Assembly: GCA_947626285.1 (NCBI GenBank)
Contig: CANQRR010000022.1
Span: 1 to 54,977 of the forward strand
DNA from: an uncultured Lachnospiraceae bacterium
GTDB lineage: Bacteria > Bacillota > Clostridia > Lachnospirales > Lachnospiraceae
DNA: 54,977 bases
Direction of reading: 5' to 3'
The stretch's first letter is position 1; each line of letters starts with the position of its first letter. A program made the translations under genes and the position numbers. The notes under the pieces were generated by a model that saw only the letters and a program-made list of their open reading frames with translations, did not search any database and was not told where the DNA came from. This document shows positions 26,178 to 32,912 of the stretch, in pieces.

Positions 26178-26855
26178 TTAAAAGAACAGAAATACTTCAG
26201 CAATCGATATTGTGTTTCCGAGAATATGCGAAAAGGTGCTGATCACGCAATTGCCCGATTTATGATAGATCACCGAGAAGATCAGACTGTCGATGAATAC
26301 ACAGGCGACATCATAAAGCACCACTCCTATATTTCCTGCGGCGATATGTCCGGCGGCAAAGACAACCGATGACGCCACTGCGCAGAGCCAAAACGGGAAC
26401 AGTTTCATTCCCTTCCCAAGAAAAAATCCCCGATATGCGATTTCTTCGCCAAATGCCGCAATGATAACCTGACCGATCAGCAGTGCTGTTCTATCAAAGG
26501 ACAGAATAGAACCCGCCCGCCCCATTACATGGGCGACAAATTCTCCGCTGAAGATCAAATTTCCAACAACACTCGTTGCGATAGCACTCACACCTGGCAG
26601 CAAGGCCCAGACGATCACATCCGGCTTTTTAAGATCCTCCATGATCGTATGAAAACGCAATCCCGATTCAGATCGTGGCGTTTTGGCGACCGCCTCTGTA
26701 ATAAAGAAAAACGCGATCCCCACAAACACAGAATAACCCGCGATATTCGAGGACGGCACAGCTTTTGTTACCGTCAATAATATCATGATCGCCACGCCTG
26801 TCATCGTGAGGGCAACACTCTTCCTATTATTTTCCATAACTTGCTGACCTCTCAT
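26178..26855 (-). CDS. CPBP family intramembrane metalloprotease
   Basis: The 225-residue protein has about six to seven membrane helices and the CPBP (Abi) motifs: FGEEIAYRGFFLGKG (Glu-Glu, Arg) near residues 127-141 and FAAGHIAAGN (metal His). A late helix carries SHILGN. AGGAGGAAACGAA precedes the ATG at 26855, whose ATGA overlaps the stop of the truncated TetR frame. CPBP proteins occur in bacteriocin loci as immunity or leader-processing factors. Here, between two double-glycine precursors and with no C39 peptidase in sight, either role fits (inference). Confidence 0.85.
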   Translation of the reverse strand: MRGQQVMENNRKSVALTMTGVAIMILLTVTKAVPSSNIAGYSVFVGIAFFFITEAVAKTPRSESGLRFHTIMEDLKKPDVIVWALLPGVSAIATSVVGNLIFSGEFVAHVMGRAGSILSFDRTALLIGQVIIAAFGEEIAYRGFFLGKGMKLFPFWLCAVASSVVFAAGHIAAGNIGVVLYDVACVFIDSLIFSVIYHKSGNCVISTFSHILGNTISIAEVFLFF

Positions 26856-26995
26856 TTCGTTTCCTCCTGCACTGCCGATATTGTGCCCCTGTATGTCTCT
26901 TTCAAATGGGATTTATTCTCTGCGCCTGTCTCACGGGCAAGCGTAAAGGCGGCATCAACAACCATATCTTTTGTGATCTTCGGTTTTGGCTGCAT
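26852..26995 (-). pseudogene. Truncated TetR-family regulator (47 residues)
   Basis: The frame starts MQPKPKITKDMVVDAAFTLARETGAEN, which is the first helix of a TetR-type DNA-binding domain. The expected helix-turn-helix residues do not follow. Instead an unrelated stretch (KSHLKETYRGTISAVQEETK) runs to a TGA that overlaps the CPBP start as ATGA. It keeps a strong promoter and a palindrome typical of TetR autoregulation. It looks like an in-frame deletion remnant that still serves to couple translation into the protease gene. Confidence 0.65.
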
Positions 26996-27020
26996 AGTTT
27001 TCCCTTTTTATAATTTTCGT

Positions 27021-27049
27021 TATATAACAATAGTTATATTATAAGTCAA
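27021..27049 (-). promoter_or_regulatory. Promoter with palindromic operator for the TetR remnant/protease unit
   Basis: TTGACT (27044-27049) and TATATA (27021-27026) are 17 bases apart on the minus strand. The palindrome TATAACAATAGTTATA (27023-27038) lies across the spacer and -10, a usual place for a TetR operator. Confidence 0.75.
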
Positions 27050-27100
27050 AATGCTGGTTACGTCAATTCCTTCGAAATAAACTTTCTCCCAATAAGGGAC

Positions 27101-27136
27101 GATTTCATAAACGTCAAGTTTGATTTCACAAACGTC
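27101..27136. promoter_or_regulatory. LytTR-type direct repeats upstream of the Cys-rich precursor
   Basis: GATTTCATAAACGTC (27101-27115) and GATTTCACAAACGTC (27122-27136) start 21 bases apart. Read from the gene, they have the same orientation as the pair at 26056-26091, and the spacer AAGTTT is almost the same too. Confidence 0.78.
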
Positions 27137-27171
27137 AGTCCATCGGTCTTAAAGAGCGGTGAAAAACATGT

Positions 27172-27177
27172 TATAAT
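27172..27177 (+). promoter_or_regulatory. -10 box of the Cys-rich precursor
   Basis: TATAAT, 35 bases after the proximal LytTR-like repeat and about 110 bases before the start codon. Confidence 0.65.
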
Positions 27178-27286
27178 ACAACAGGAAATGAAATATAGAA
27201 CAATTCCTAACAAAAAGGACGGACCGGCGTATCAAATAGAAAAGGTAACATTAAAACCAAAATACATAACTTAAGGAGGTAACACT

Positions 27287-27607
27287 ATGAACCAGAAAGA
27301 ACTTTTGGAAAAGGTAAAGGCGGCGAAGTCCGTGGAGGAGATCATTGAGATCTCGAAAGAGACAGGCAAAGAGATCGCGGCCGAAGAGGCAAAGAAGCTT
27401 TATGACGAGCTCCAGAAAGCCGGGGAGCTCTCAGACGAGGATCTGGGTGCTGTCGCGGGAGGCGGGGTACGTACAGAGGACGGTTTTCTTATCGTGTCGC
27501 CGTTTTATGGCTGCGGCGACAGCACCTCTTTTTTTAAGACCTGCACCGGCTGCAGTCACTGTGGCTGGCACCAGGGCGCAATGGTATGTTGGCTCAATGT
27601 TGCGTAA
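27287..27607 (+). CDS. Nif11-type leader RiPP precursor, Cys-rich core
   Basis: The 106-residue product begins with a Nif11-like leader (LLEKVKAAKSVEEIIEISKETG) ending GELSDEDLGAVAGG (Gly-Gly at 58-59). It is clearly homologous to the leader encoded at 25603-25890. The 47-residue core has five Cys (76, 86, 89, 92, 101) in the pattern YGC...KTCTGCSHC...MVC and many Gly, Phe and Trp. TAAGGAGGTAACACT precedes the ATG and a terminator follows. No lanthionine synthetase or second maturase is in the window. The core may be a substrate of the radical SAM enzyme on the other strand or of enzymes elsewhere. Confidence 0.88.
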   Translation: MNQKELLEKVKAAKSVEEIIEISKETGKEIAAEEAKKLYDELQKAGELSDEDLGAVAGGGVRTEDGFLIVSPFYGCGDSTSFFKTCTGCSHCGWHQGAMVCWLNVA

Positions 27608-27640
27608 AGACCGGTGATCCTATTTTAGCTGTGAAAATGG

Positions 27641-27675
27641 AAAGCCTGTAAACAGTATTGTTTGCGGGCTTTTTG
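27641..27675 (+). terminator. Terminator after the Cys-rich precursor
   Basis: AAAGCCTGTAAAC, loop AGTATT, GTTTGCGGGCTTTTT: a 12-pair stem with G-U pairs, then a T-run. Confidence 0.85.
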
Positions 27676-27734
27676 CTGCTTCGATCTTGCCCCGCCCGGT
27701 GAAACCACACACCGCCAGACACACAAGGCGCAAA

Positions 27735-27955
27735 GAAATGTCCGGGGGCGGAATACAAGTGGAAATTTCTACAGATCCTTCCGACAATAATTCAGATACG
27801 CCGCGGCAACGCCGGCCCCTGCAAACAGCAGCCCGATCGCAAGCATCGCCGGATTCAGCCTCTCGTTCCTGAACACGCTGTTCTTCATGAGCGCGCTCAT
27901 TCTGCTCTTCGGCAATACCGAATACATGCAGGGGCTGATTGGCGGCAAAAACAAG
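27735..27955. pseudogene. Chimeric scar: ABC permease tail joined to a piece of the S-component gene
   Basis: 27735-27868 is about 92% identical to 29702-29836, the 3' end of the ABC permease gene and its downstream flank (minus strand, including the codons for LNYCRKDL and the TAG). 27864-27952 is identical to 22809-22897 inside the S-component gene except for one base at 27940. The two blocks share CGTTCC at the junction, which points to joining at microhomology. Neither piece has a start, so nothing functional is expected. It lies between the Cys-rich precursor and the hipA remnant. Confidence 0.85.
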
Positions 27956-27960
27956 AAAAA

Positions 27961-28543
27961 TTAAATTTGGCAGGCGCTAAATGCCGGACGCATCTCTTCT
28001 ATCTGCCTGCGGGAAAGTCCATACCCCGAAGCCAACGGACACCAGTTGTCTCTTACCCTTCCAAGAATCTCGCCAGCGTACCTCTCGGCATCTGCCTGCG
28101 TGATCCCGAATCGCGGAGCCGTCTGAATCGCCAGATTGACAGAAATGCGGTTATCATTCTCATCTACATTCAAAGACAATTCATCCCCATACGGCACCGG
28201 GTTGACGTCGTATAAAGGCGAGAGAGTCCAACCTCTTTCCGTCAAAAGAAATGCGTGATTCCTAAGGTGGTCGTCCGTCCGTATTGGAGACCGCCATATT
28301 GAACACGATGCGTTTCCACAGCTCAAGCAGATCCGTCTTCGGACTCGCACCGTTCGACTTGATGAAAGACACAAGATCCAGATAGCTGTCCCCGTCCGCC
28401 GCAGAAGCCCCGTCGTCTCTCCCAAGCAGCGTCATTGCCGAGGCAAAATGAATCCGCCGCTTTCCTTCCCGGTCAAATCTCTTCACCAGAAAGGTGTTGC
28501 CGGATTTTGAAAATCTTTCCAGTCTCGATTCCTGCATAAACAA
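27961..28543 (-). pseudogene. hipA-like kinase gene, 5'-truncated and frameshifted
   Basis: Two minus-strand frames together read as the C-terminal half of a HipA-type serine/threonine kinase: MQESRLERF, NTFLVKRFDREG, RIHFASAMTLLGRDD, LELWKRIVFNMAVSNTD, then after the shift DDHLRNHAFLLT and GWTLSPLYDVNPVPYG. The break is an extra GGAC: GGACGGACGACC stands where GGACGACC is expected (plus strand 28273-28282). The N-terminal third and any HipB partner are missing. It is a dead remnant unless the four bases are lost again. Confidence 0.85.
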
Positions 28544-28573
28544 AAGCTATTTTAATGTCAATAATAGAAAGTA

Positions 28574-28615
28574 TAAAAATTCCGCAGACACGTGTTCTCA
28601 CGCATCTGCGGAATT
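28574..28615. terminator. Perfect hairpin upstream of the hipA remnant
   Basis: AATTCCGCAGA (28578-28588) pairs exactly with TCTGCGGAATT (28605-28615). On the minus strand a TTTTTATAC tract follows, so it could end transcription of the toxin-antitoxin operon. A copy lacking the right arm is at 29561-29591. Confidence 0.65.
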
Positions 28616-28739
28616 CAAAGGGGAGGAGGATTCTGTACATATAATCACAGGTTCGGCCCTGATTAAATATTGAGATTTACATGAAGAAAGGACGTTTGGG
28701 CAACGGATAAAACAGATTGCCAGAATTCCTTGCTTCTTT

Positions 28740-29144
28740 TTATTTTAATTGCAAAAATTCTGCAGGAGTCATAATAGTTGGTTTTTCTACACCAGATTCA
28801 AGAAAATCCTTATCTCCGGTTAACAGAATGTCTGCTTTGGCGGCAATCGCAGCGCGCAGTATGGGTCTGTCCTTTGTATCCCTAATCTGCACTTCTATAG
28901 TAAATTCATTTTCCGGAACAGGAACTAATTCTATAGTCAGAAGTGCAACCGATAAAAACTTGTCCAGAGAGCTCAACCGAAGAGGAAATTTCTTGTTGAA
29001 TATCCGCTTTATCTCATCTACATTCTGTTCGCATATCATGCCATGATTCGGATATGAAGCGGCCTTCTGGTATGCCTGCCACGGGATACCGTCTGCTCGC
29101 AATGCTGCAGATATGAGTACATTGGTATCAATTAATATTCTCAT
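28740..29144 (-). CDS. PIN-domain toxin
   Basis: The 134-residue product is a PIN-domain ribonuclease of the kind found in type II toxin-antitoxin pairs. It starts MRILIDTNVLISAAL (first catalytic Asp). It has a Glu in NVDEIKRIF, RDTKDRPILRAAIAAKADILLTGDKDFL (further acidic residues) and IMTPAEFL at the end, matching the putative PIN toxin family. Its ATG overlaps the antitoxin stop as ATGA, so the two are translationally coupled. Confidence 0.9.
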   Translation of the reverse strand: MRILIDTNVLISAALRADGIPWQAYQKAASYPNHGMICEQNVDEIKRIFNKKFPLRLSSLDKFLSVALLTIELVPVPENEFTIEVQIRDTKDRPILRAAIAAKADILLTGDKDFLESGVEKPTIMTPAEFLQLK

Positions 29145-29416
29145 CCATTATCGTCCTCGCTTCTCAACTCCTTGACAAGTGCAATGATATCGTCGTCATT
29201 AGTAAGCCCGGAACGTTCCGCTTCTCCGGCCATCTCACTCTGTAGAACCTGCATAGCATATATAGCGGAATTTACGATACGTACATTGCTGCCTTCAACA
29301 ATAAAAGTAATCCGATCCCCGCATGTTATCCCCAATGCTTCCCTGACATCCTTTGGAATGGTGACCTGTCCCTTAGCCATTACCTTTGCGTTATCAATAA
29401 AAGCGTTTACAGCCAT
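29141..29416 (-). CDS. AbrB/SpoVT-type antitoxin
   Basis: From the ATG at 29416, preceded by AAAGGAGTGTTCATT, the product is 91 residues. A longer frame to 29578 runs through the promoter and is rejected. Residues 7-50 form a swapped-hairpin AbrB domain (AKVMAKGQVTIPKDVREALGITCGDRITFIVEG). The C-terminal tail is acidic and should wrap the PIN toxin. A perfect palindrome at its promoter is the likely site of autorepression. Confidence 0.9.
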   Translation of the reverse strand: MAVNAFIDNAKVMAKGQVTIPKDVREALGITCGDRITFIVEGSNVRIVNSAIYAMQVLQSEMAGEAERSGLTNDDDIIALVKELRSEDDNG

Positions 29417-29450
29417 AATGAACACTCCTTTGCTATTTGTTAGTCCAAAA

Positions 29451-29477
29451 GTAGGGATTTCCCTACTCTTATTATAT
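29451..29477 (-). promoter_or_regulatory. Promoter and operator of the AbrB/PIN operon
   Basis: TATAAT (29472-29477) is followed by the perfect palindrome AGTAGGGATTTCCCTACT (29451-29468) over the expected start of transcription. Confidence 0.8.
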
Positions 29478-29560
29478 GCAATATTGCTTAGGGAATCAAC
29501 TGGAAAATCTTTAAAATGCTTCCGCCCAATGTTTTCTGTGATCTCCCTCAACAATTGACA

Positions 29561-29591
29561 TAAAAATTCCGCAGACACATATTCTCACGCA
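29561..29591. repeat. Half copy of the hairpin at 28574
   Basis: TAAAAATTCCGCAGACAC and TTCTCACGCA match 28574-28604 with two differences over 31 bases. The copy stops before the right arm of the hairpin and continues as unrelated sequence. Confidence 0.8.
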
Positions 29592-29710
29592 AAACGCGCC
29601 GATGATGCCTTGCGCCATGACAAAGGCGGTAAGTTCCATACCGTTGAAAAACCCGATAAAGCAAAACAGGAAAAATGCAAATTCTGTCAATGCTTTTCCA
29701 CGAAATGTCC
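29592..29710 (-). pseudogene. Fragment of an unidentified membrane protein
   Basis: A minus-strand stretch reads FRGKALTEFAFFLFCFIGFF then NGMELTAFVMAQGIIGAF, one or two hydrophobic segments. There is no plausible start or ribosome site, and it breaks at the half hairpin. It looks like a leftover of a transporter gene; the family is not recognisable. Confidence 0.4.
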
Positions 29711-29734
29711 GGTTCGGAACACAAATGGAAATTT

Positions 29735-30517
29735 CTACAGATCCTTCCGACAATAATTCAGATACGCCGCGGCAACGCCTACCCCCGCGAACAGCAGCCC
29801 AATCGCAAGCATCGTCGGATTCAGCCTCCCGTTCCGGAGAATGTCCGCGCCTTCACAGTATCCGAACGGAGTGATGTACTTAAAAAAATTCAGCTTTTCA
29901 CTCATGTTTGCGATCAGATTCAGGAAATAGAGCACCGTAGTGGTCCCCAGACCGATGCCGAAGCCGCCGCGGCGCAGAAAGGAGGATATCCCGAAGCAGA
30001 CCGCCGCCAATTCGACCTGCGCCAGAAAGCAGGCCGCATGCATCAACAGAAGTTCCTTCCATGGGATTGCCTCGCCGATCGCGCAGATAGAAAAAAGCGC
30101 CGTCAGAAAAACGATCAGGTTCAAGACCACGATCTGAAGCAGGAGCGCCGCCAGTTTCTCTGTCACCACGCGCGTCCGCGATACCGGATGTGTCAGCAGA
30201 AACTCCGCCGTCCCGTTCTGTTCCTCCTTTGACAGAATCGAACTGCCGATGAGCGCGGCAAAAAAGGCGCCGCCCAGTCCGACCACGTTTTCGCACTCAA
30301 TCGCGTAAAATCCGGTCAGCGAACCGAAATCCAGGCGGTCCATGCCAAACGCCGCCGCAAAACTCCCCATCGCAGCGAACAGATGGCCAATCGACTCCAT
30401 CTCTCCTTTCATCTCCGGGAACACCAGAAGGCAGATCACAAGCAGGACCGCGATCGCGGCCGTCCATATCGCAAAGGAATTTCTGCCCTGCCGCAGTTCA
30501 TGTTTTGTGAGCGTCAT
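29735..30517 (-). CDS. ABC-2 type transporter permease
   Basis: The 260-residue protein has six membrane segments (FAIWTAAIAVLLVICLLVF, VGLGGAFFAALIGSSIL, LQIVVLNLIVFLTALFSICAI and three more). It carries the loop SKEEQNGTAEFLLTHPVSRTRVV that marks ABC-2 permeases. Its ATG overlaps the stop of the ATPase gene by four bases. A diverged partial copy of its 3' end lies at 27735-27868. It may protect against, or export, a peptide from the adjacent RiPP locus, but general drug or lipid export is equally possible. Confidence 0.88.
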   Translation of the reverse strand: MTLTKHELRQGRNSFAIWTAAIAVLLVICLLVFPEMKGEMESIGHLFAAMGSFAAAFGMDRLDFGSLTGFYAIECENVVGLGGAFFAALIGSSILSKEEQNGTAEFLLTHPVSRTRVVTEKLAALLLQIVVLNLIVFLTALFSICAIGEAIPWKELLLMHAACFLAQVELAAVCFGISSFLRRGGFGIGLGTTTVLYFLNLIANMSEKLNFFKYITPFGYCEGADILRNGRLNPTMLAIGLLFAGVGVAAAYLNYCRKDL

Positions 30518-31401
30518 CGCTGTCCCTCCTCGTAGTAATTTAGGAATATCTCCTCCAGGTCCGGCTCAGAGATCGAGAGGTCGCGAACCTCTCCCGCCGC
30601 CAGCACTGCCAGCAAAGCCTTCATGTCCCCACTGTAAAGGAAACTGCATCCGTCCTGCGTTTCCTGCAGGTCCTTCACTCCGTCAAGCGAACCATGAGAA
30701 ATCCATCCGCGCAGCGTGACCCGCTTCGCGCTCGTGCGGGACAATGCCTCCACGCTGTCACAGGCGATGATGCGTCCCTCGCGAATGATCGCCGCCCGCG
30801 TGCAGTTGTGCTGCACCTCTGAGAGAATATGGCTGGACAGGAAAACGGTCGTTCCTCTTTTATTCCGCTCCTGAAGGATCTCGAAAAACTCCCTCTGCAT
30901 CAGAGGGTCCAGACCGCTGGTCGGCTCGTCCAGGATCAGCAGCTCCGGCTCGTGCTGCAGCGCGCAGACGATCGCGACCTTCTTGCGGTTGCCGAAAGAC
31001 AGCTCCTCCACCTTGCGGGCGGTATCCAGCTGAAGCCGTTCACACAGGGCATCCGCCTCTCTTTTGCAGTCCTTTTTCCGCAGATCGGCAGAGAGTTTCA
31101 GCAAGTCGCGCACCCGCATACCCGGGTAAAACATGGCCTCCGACGGCAGATAGCCCGTCCGCGCCAGAATCTTCTCCTTCTCCGTCTCAATGTCCAGTCC
31201 CAGCACCTGCGCACTGCCGCCAGTCGGATGGATCAGCCCCAGAAGTGTCCTTATCGTCGTGCTCTTGCCTGCCCCGTTCGGACCGATGAACCCGCAGAAT
31301 TCACCCTGTTCCACACTCAGGCTCACCTTCTCGATGCCGCGCGCCGTCCCGTGAGATGTCCTGTAATATTTTGTAAGTTCAACTGTTCTGATCGCGTCCA
31401 T
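30514..31401 (-). CDS. ABC transporter ATP-binding protein
   Basis: The 295-residue ATPase energises the permease encoded next to it. Walker A is GPNGAGKST, Walker B LLILDEPTSGLD and the switch His lies in LSSHIL. The signature reads LSFGNRKKV rather than LSGGQ. The C-terminal 80 residues form the extra domain common in CcmA/NatA-like exporters (RVTLRGW, DLSISEPDLEEIFLNYY). It begins 40 bases after the hicB stop, possibly as part of one transcript. Confidence 0.92.
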   Translation of the reverse strand: MDAIRTVELTKYYRTSHGTARGIEKVSLSVEQGEFCGFIGPNGAGKSTTIRTLLGLIHPTGGSAQVLGLDIETEKEKILARTGYLPSEAMFYPGMRVRDLLKLSADLRKKDCKREADALCERLQLDTARKVEELSFGNRKKVAIVCALQHEPELLILDEPTSGLDPLMQREFFEILQERNKRGTTVFLSSHILSEVQHNCTRAAIIREGRIIACDSVEALSRTSAKRVTLRGWISHGSLDGVKDLQETQDGCSFLYSGDMKALLAVLAAGEVRDLSISEPDLEEIFLNYYEEGQR

Positions 31402-31441
31402 AGAATCCGCCTTTTCCTTTTTCCTGCGAACTTTTCGTATT

Positions 31442-31861
31442 TCAAAAATTTCGTTCCACTTTCAGAACACGCATAAGAGCCTCCTGCAACACTCTGGAGA
31501 CATTGATCCCCGCATGTTCCGCCTCATAATTCAGCCAGCTTGGCAAAGCAACATTGCGCCTCACCGTTTTCGTGTCAATCTTTCTTCTGTATTCTGTGGA
31601 ATCAATATCAACAAAAGAAATTATTGTCTCGCCGTCATCAAAAAATGTTCCATTCTTTATATTCAAATCCGTAATGGCCGACGGTTCCGGAATCGTAATA
31701 CCTTCATCCTCCAGCGATACACATTTCAACTCTATCGCATCTCTTGCCATTTTGATGGCATCCGTCATATCTTTCCCTTCTGTCAATATTTCTAAATCCG
31801 GCACTTCAATTAAGATAACCTCTTCTGCTTTCGTGAAAAAAACAGGATATACATTTTTCAT
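31442..31861 (-). CDS. HicB-like antitoxin without a visible HicA
   Basis: From the ATG at 31861 (TTGGAGGAACGATT upstream) the product is 139 residues. It has a HicB N-terminal domain (YPVFFTKAEEVILIEVPDLEILTEGKDMTDAIKMARDAIELK) and a C-terminal ribbon-helix-helix-like segment (SWLNYEAEHAGINVSRVLQEALMRVL). HicB normally neutralises the HicA mRNA interferase and represses the operon. No HicA frame is seen on either side, only a promoter upstream and an ABC operon downstream. It may be an orphan regulator. Confidence 0.85.
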   Translation of the reverse strand: MKNVYPVFFTKAEEVILIEVPDLEILTEGKDMTDAIKMARDAIELKCVSLEDEGITIPEPSAITDLNIKNGTFFDDGETIISFVDIDSTEYRRKIDTKTVRRNVALPSWLNYEAEHAGINVSRVLQEALMRVLKVERNF

Positions 31862-31931
31862 AATCGTTCCTCCAATCCAATTATTATAAATACATACTCC
31901 GATGATTATAATAATCTTCCTCACACCTGTC

Positions 31932-31959
31932 ATTATACACAATAATTACACAATGTCAA
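31932..31959 (-). promoter_or_regulatory. Promoter of the hicB-like gene
   Basis: TTGACA (31954-31959) and TATAAT (31932-31937) are 16 bases apart on the minus strand. GATTATTATAATC just downstream is a near-palindrome that could be the operator. Confidence 0.8.
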
Positions 31960-32010
31960 TAGGGCGATACTCTGATCAGAGATTCTCTTGAAATGGTTTG
32001 ATAGATCAGT

Positions 32011-32052
32011 AAAAAAAATCTGAAAACCCGTTTAGATGGGTTTTCAGATTTT
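32011..32052 (-). terminator. Terminator after tRNA-Glu
   Basis: On the minus strand AATCTGAAAACCC, loop ATCTAAAC, GGGTTTTCAGATT, then TTTTTT: a 13-pair stem with a T-run. Confidence 0.92.
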
Positions 32053-32059
32053 TCTGATA

Positions 32060-32131
32060 TAGTCCCTAGGGGAATCGAACCCCTGTTTCCGCCGTGAGAG
32101 GGCGGCGTCTTAACCGCTTGACCAAGGAACC
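32060..32131 (-). tRNA. tRNA-Glu (CUC anticodon)
   Basis: The minus strand folds as a cloverleaf: acceptor GGTTCCT with AGGGACT (with G-U pairs, including G1-U72 usual for tRNA-Glu), D arm GGTCAAGCGGTTAAGAC, anticodon stem CCGCC/GGCGG around CTCTCAC, and T arm CAGGGGTTCGATTCCCCT. The anticodon CTC reads GAG. The discriminator is A and CCA is not encoded. A terminator follows directly. Confidence 0.95.
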
Positions 32132-32216
32132 ATGCTCAGTCAGTATAACAGGAGTCAACAGAAAAAGCAAGCCCTTTTTAAAAAAATTCGGGGAAATAGG
32201 ATTCCGACGAAAGATG

Positions 32217-32798
32217 TCAAACACCTGCACTGGCATTTTCGCACATACGCAGAAAATAACGATGCACGCTCGTATCTCCGGACACTTCCGGGTGGAAGGA
32301 CAGGGCAAGTTGGTTTTTGTATTGCACGGCCACGATCCGTCCGTCCACCTCTGAGAGCACTTCGACGCCGTCTCCGGTCTTCTCTACGTAAGGCGCGCGG
32401 ATGAAATGCATGGGAACTGTCCCGATATGCTTCATCTCAGCCTCCGTGTAAAAGCTGCCGAGCTGCCTCCCGTAGGCGTTGCGTTTCACCGTGACCGGGA
32501 GCGTCCCGAGATGGCGTCCATCCTCCCCGCTGATCTTCTCAGCAAGCAGGATCAGTCCGGCGCAGGTCGCCAGGACGGGAAGTCCGCCCTCGATTTTCTC
32601 CCACAGCGGCTGAAAAAGCCCGAGCTCCCGCAAAAGTTTCCCCATCACCGTGCTCTCCCCGCCCGGAAGCACCAGACCGTCCATCTGCCCGGACAGATCA
32701 GACAGCTGCCGGATCTCAAAGCACTCCGCGCCGAGCGCGCGAAGCATCTGCTCATGCTCCTCAAACGCGCCCTGCACGGCAAGTACGCCTACTCTCAT
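32217..32798 (-). CDS. pdxT: Pyridoxal 5'-phosphate synthase glutaminase subunit
   Basis: PdxT frees ammonia from glutamine and passes it to PdxS for vitamin B6 synthesis. The 193-residue class I amidotransferase shows GVLAVQGAFEEH, LPGGEST, the nucleophile Cys79 in LATCAGLILL and the His/Glu of SFHPEVSGD. It lies 114 bases downstream of pdxS on the same strand, so the two form one operon. Confidence 0.96.
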   Translation of the reverse strand: MRVGVLAVQGAFEEHEQMLRALGAECFEIRQLSDLSGQMDGLVLPGGESTVMGKLLRELGLFQPLWEKIEGGLPVLATCAGLILLAEKISGEDGRHLGTLPVTVKRNAYGRQLGSFYTEAEMKHIGTVPMHFIRAPYVEKTGDGVEVLSEVDGRIVAVQYKNQLALSFHPEVSGDTSVHRYFLRMCENASAGV

Positions 32799-32912
32799 TC
32801 CTATCCTTCCTCCCGTCTTCTCTCTTCTCCGCCTGCCGGCGTCACAGCGCCACGCTGTCCGCTGACATCTCTTTCCCGAAATTTGACCGCTCTGAAGCGT
32901 CTGACCGCAGCC

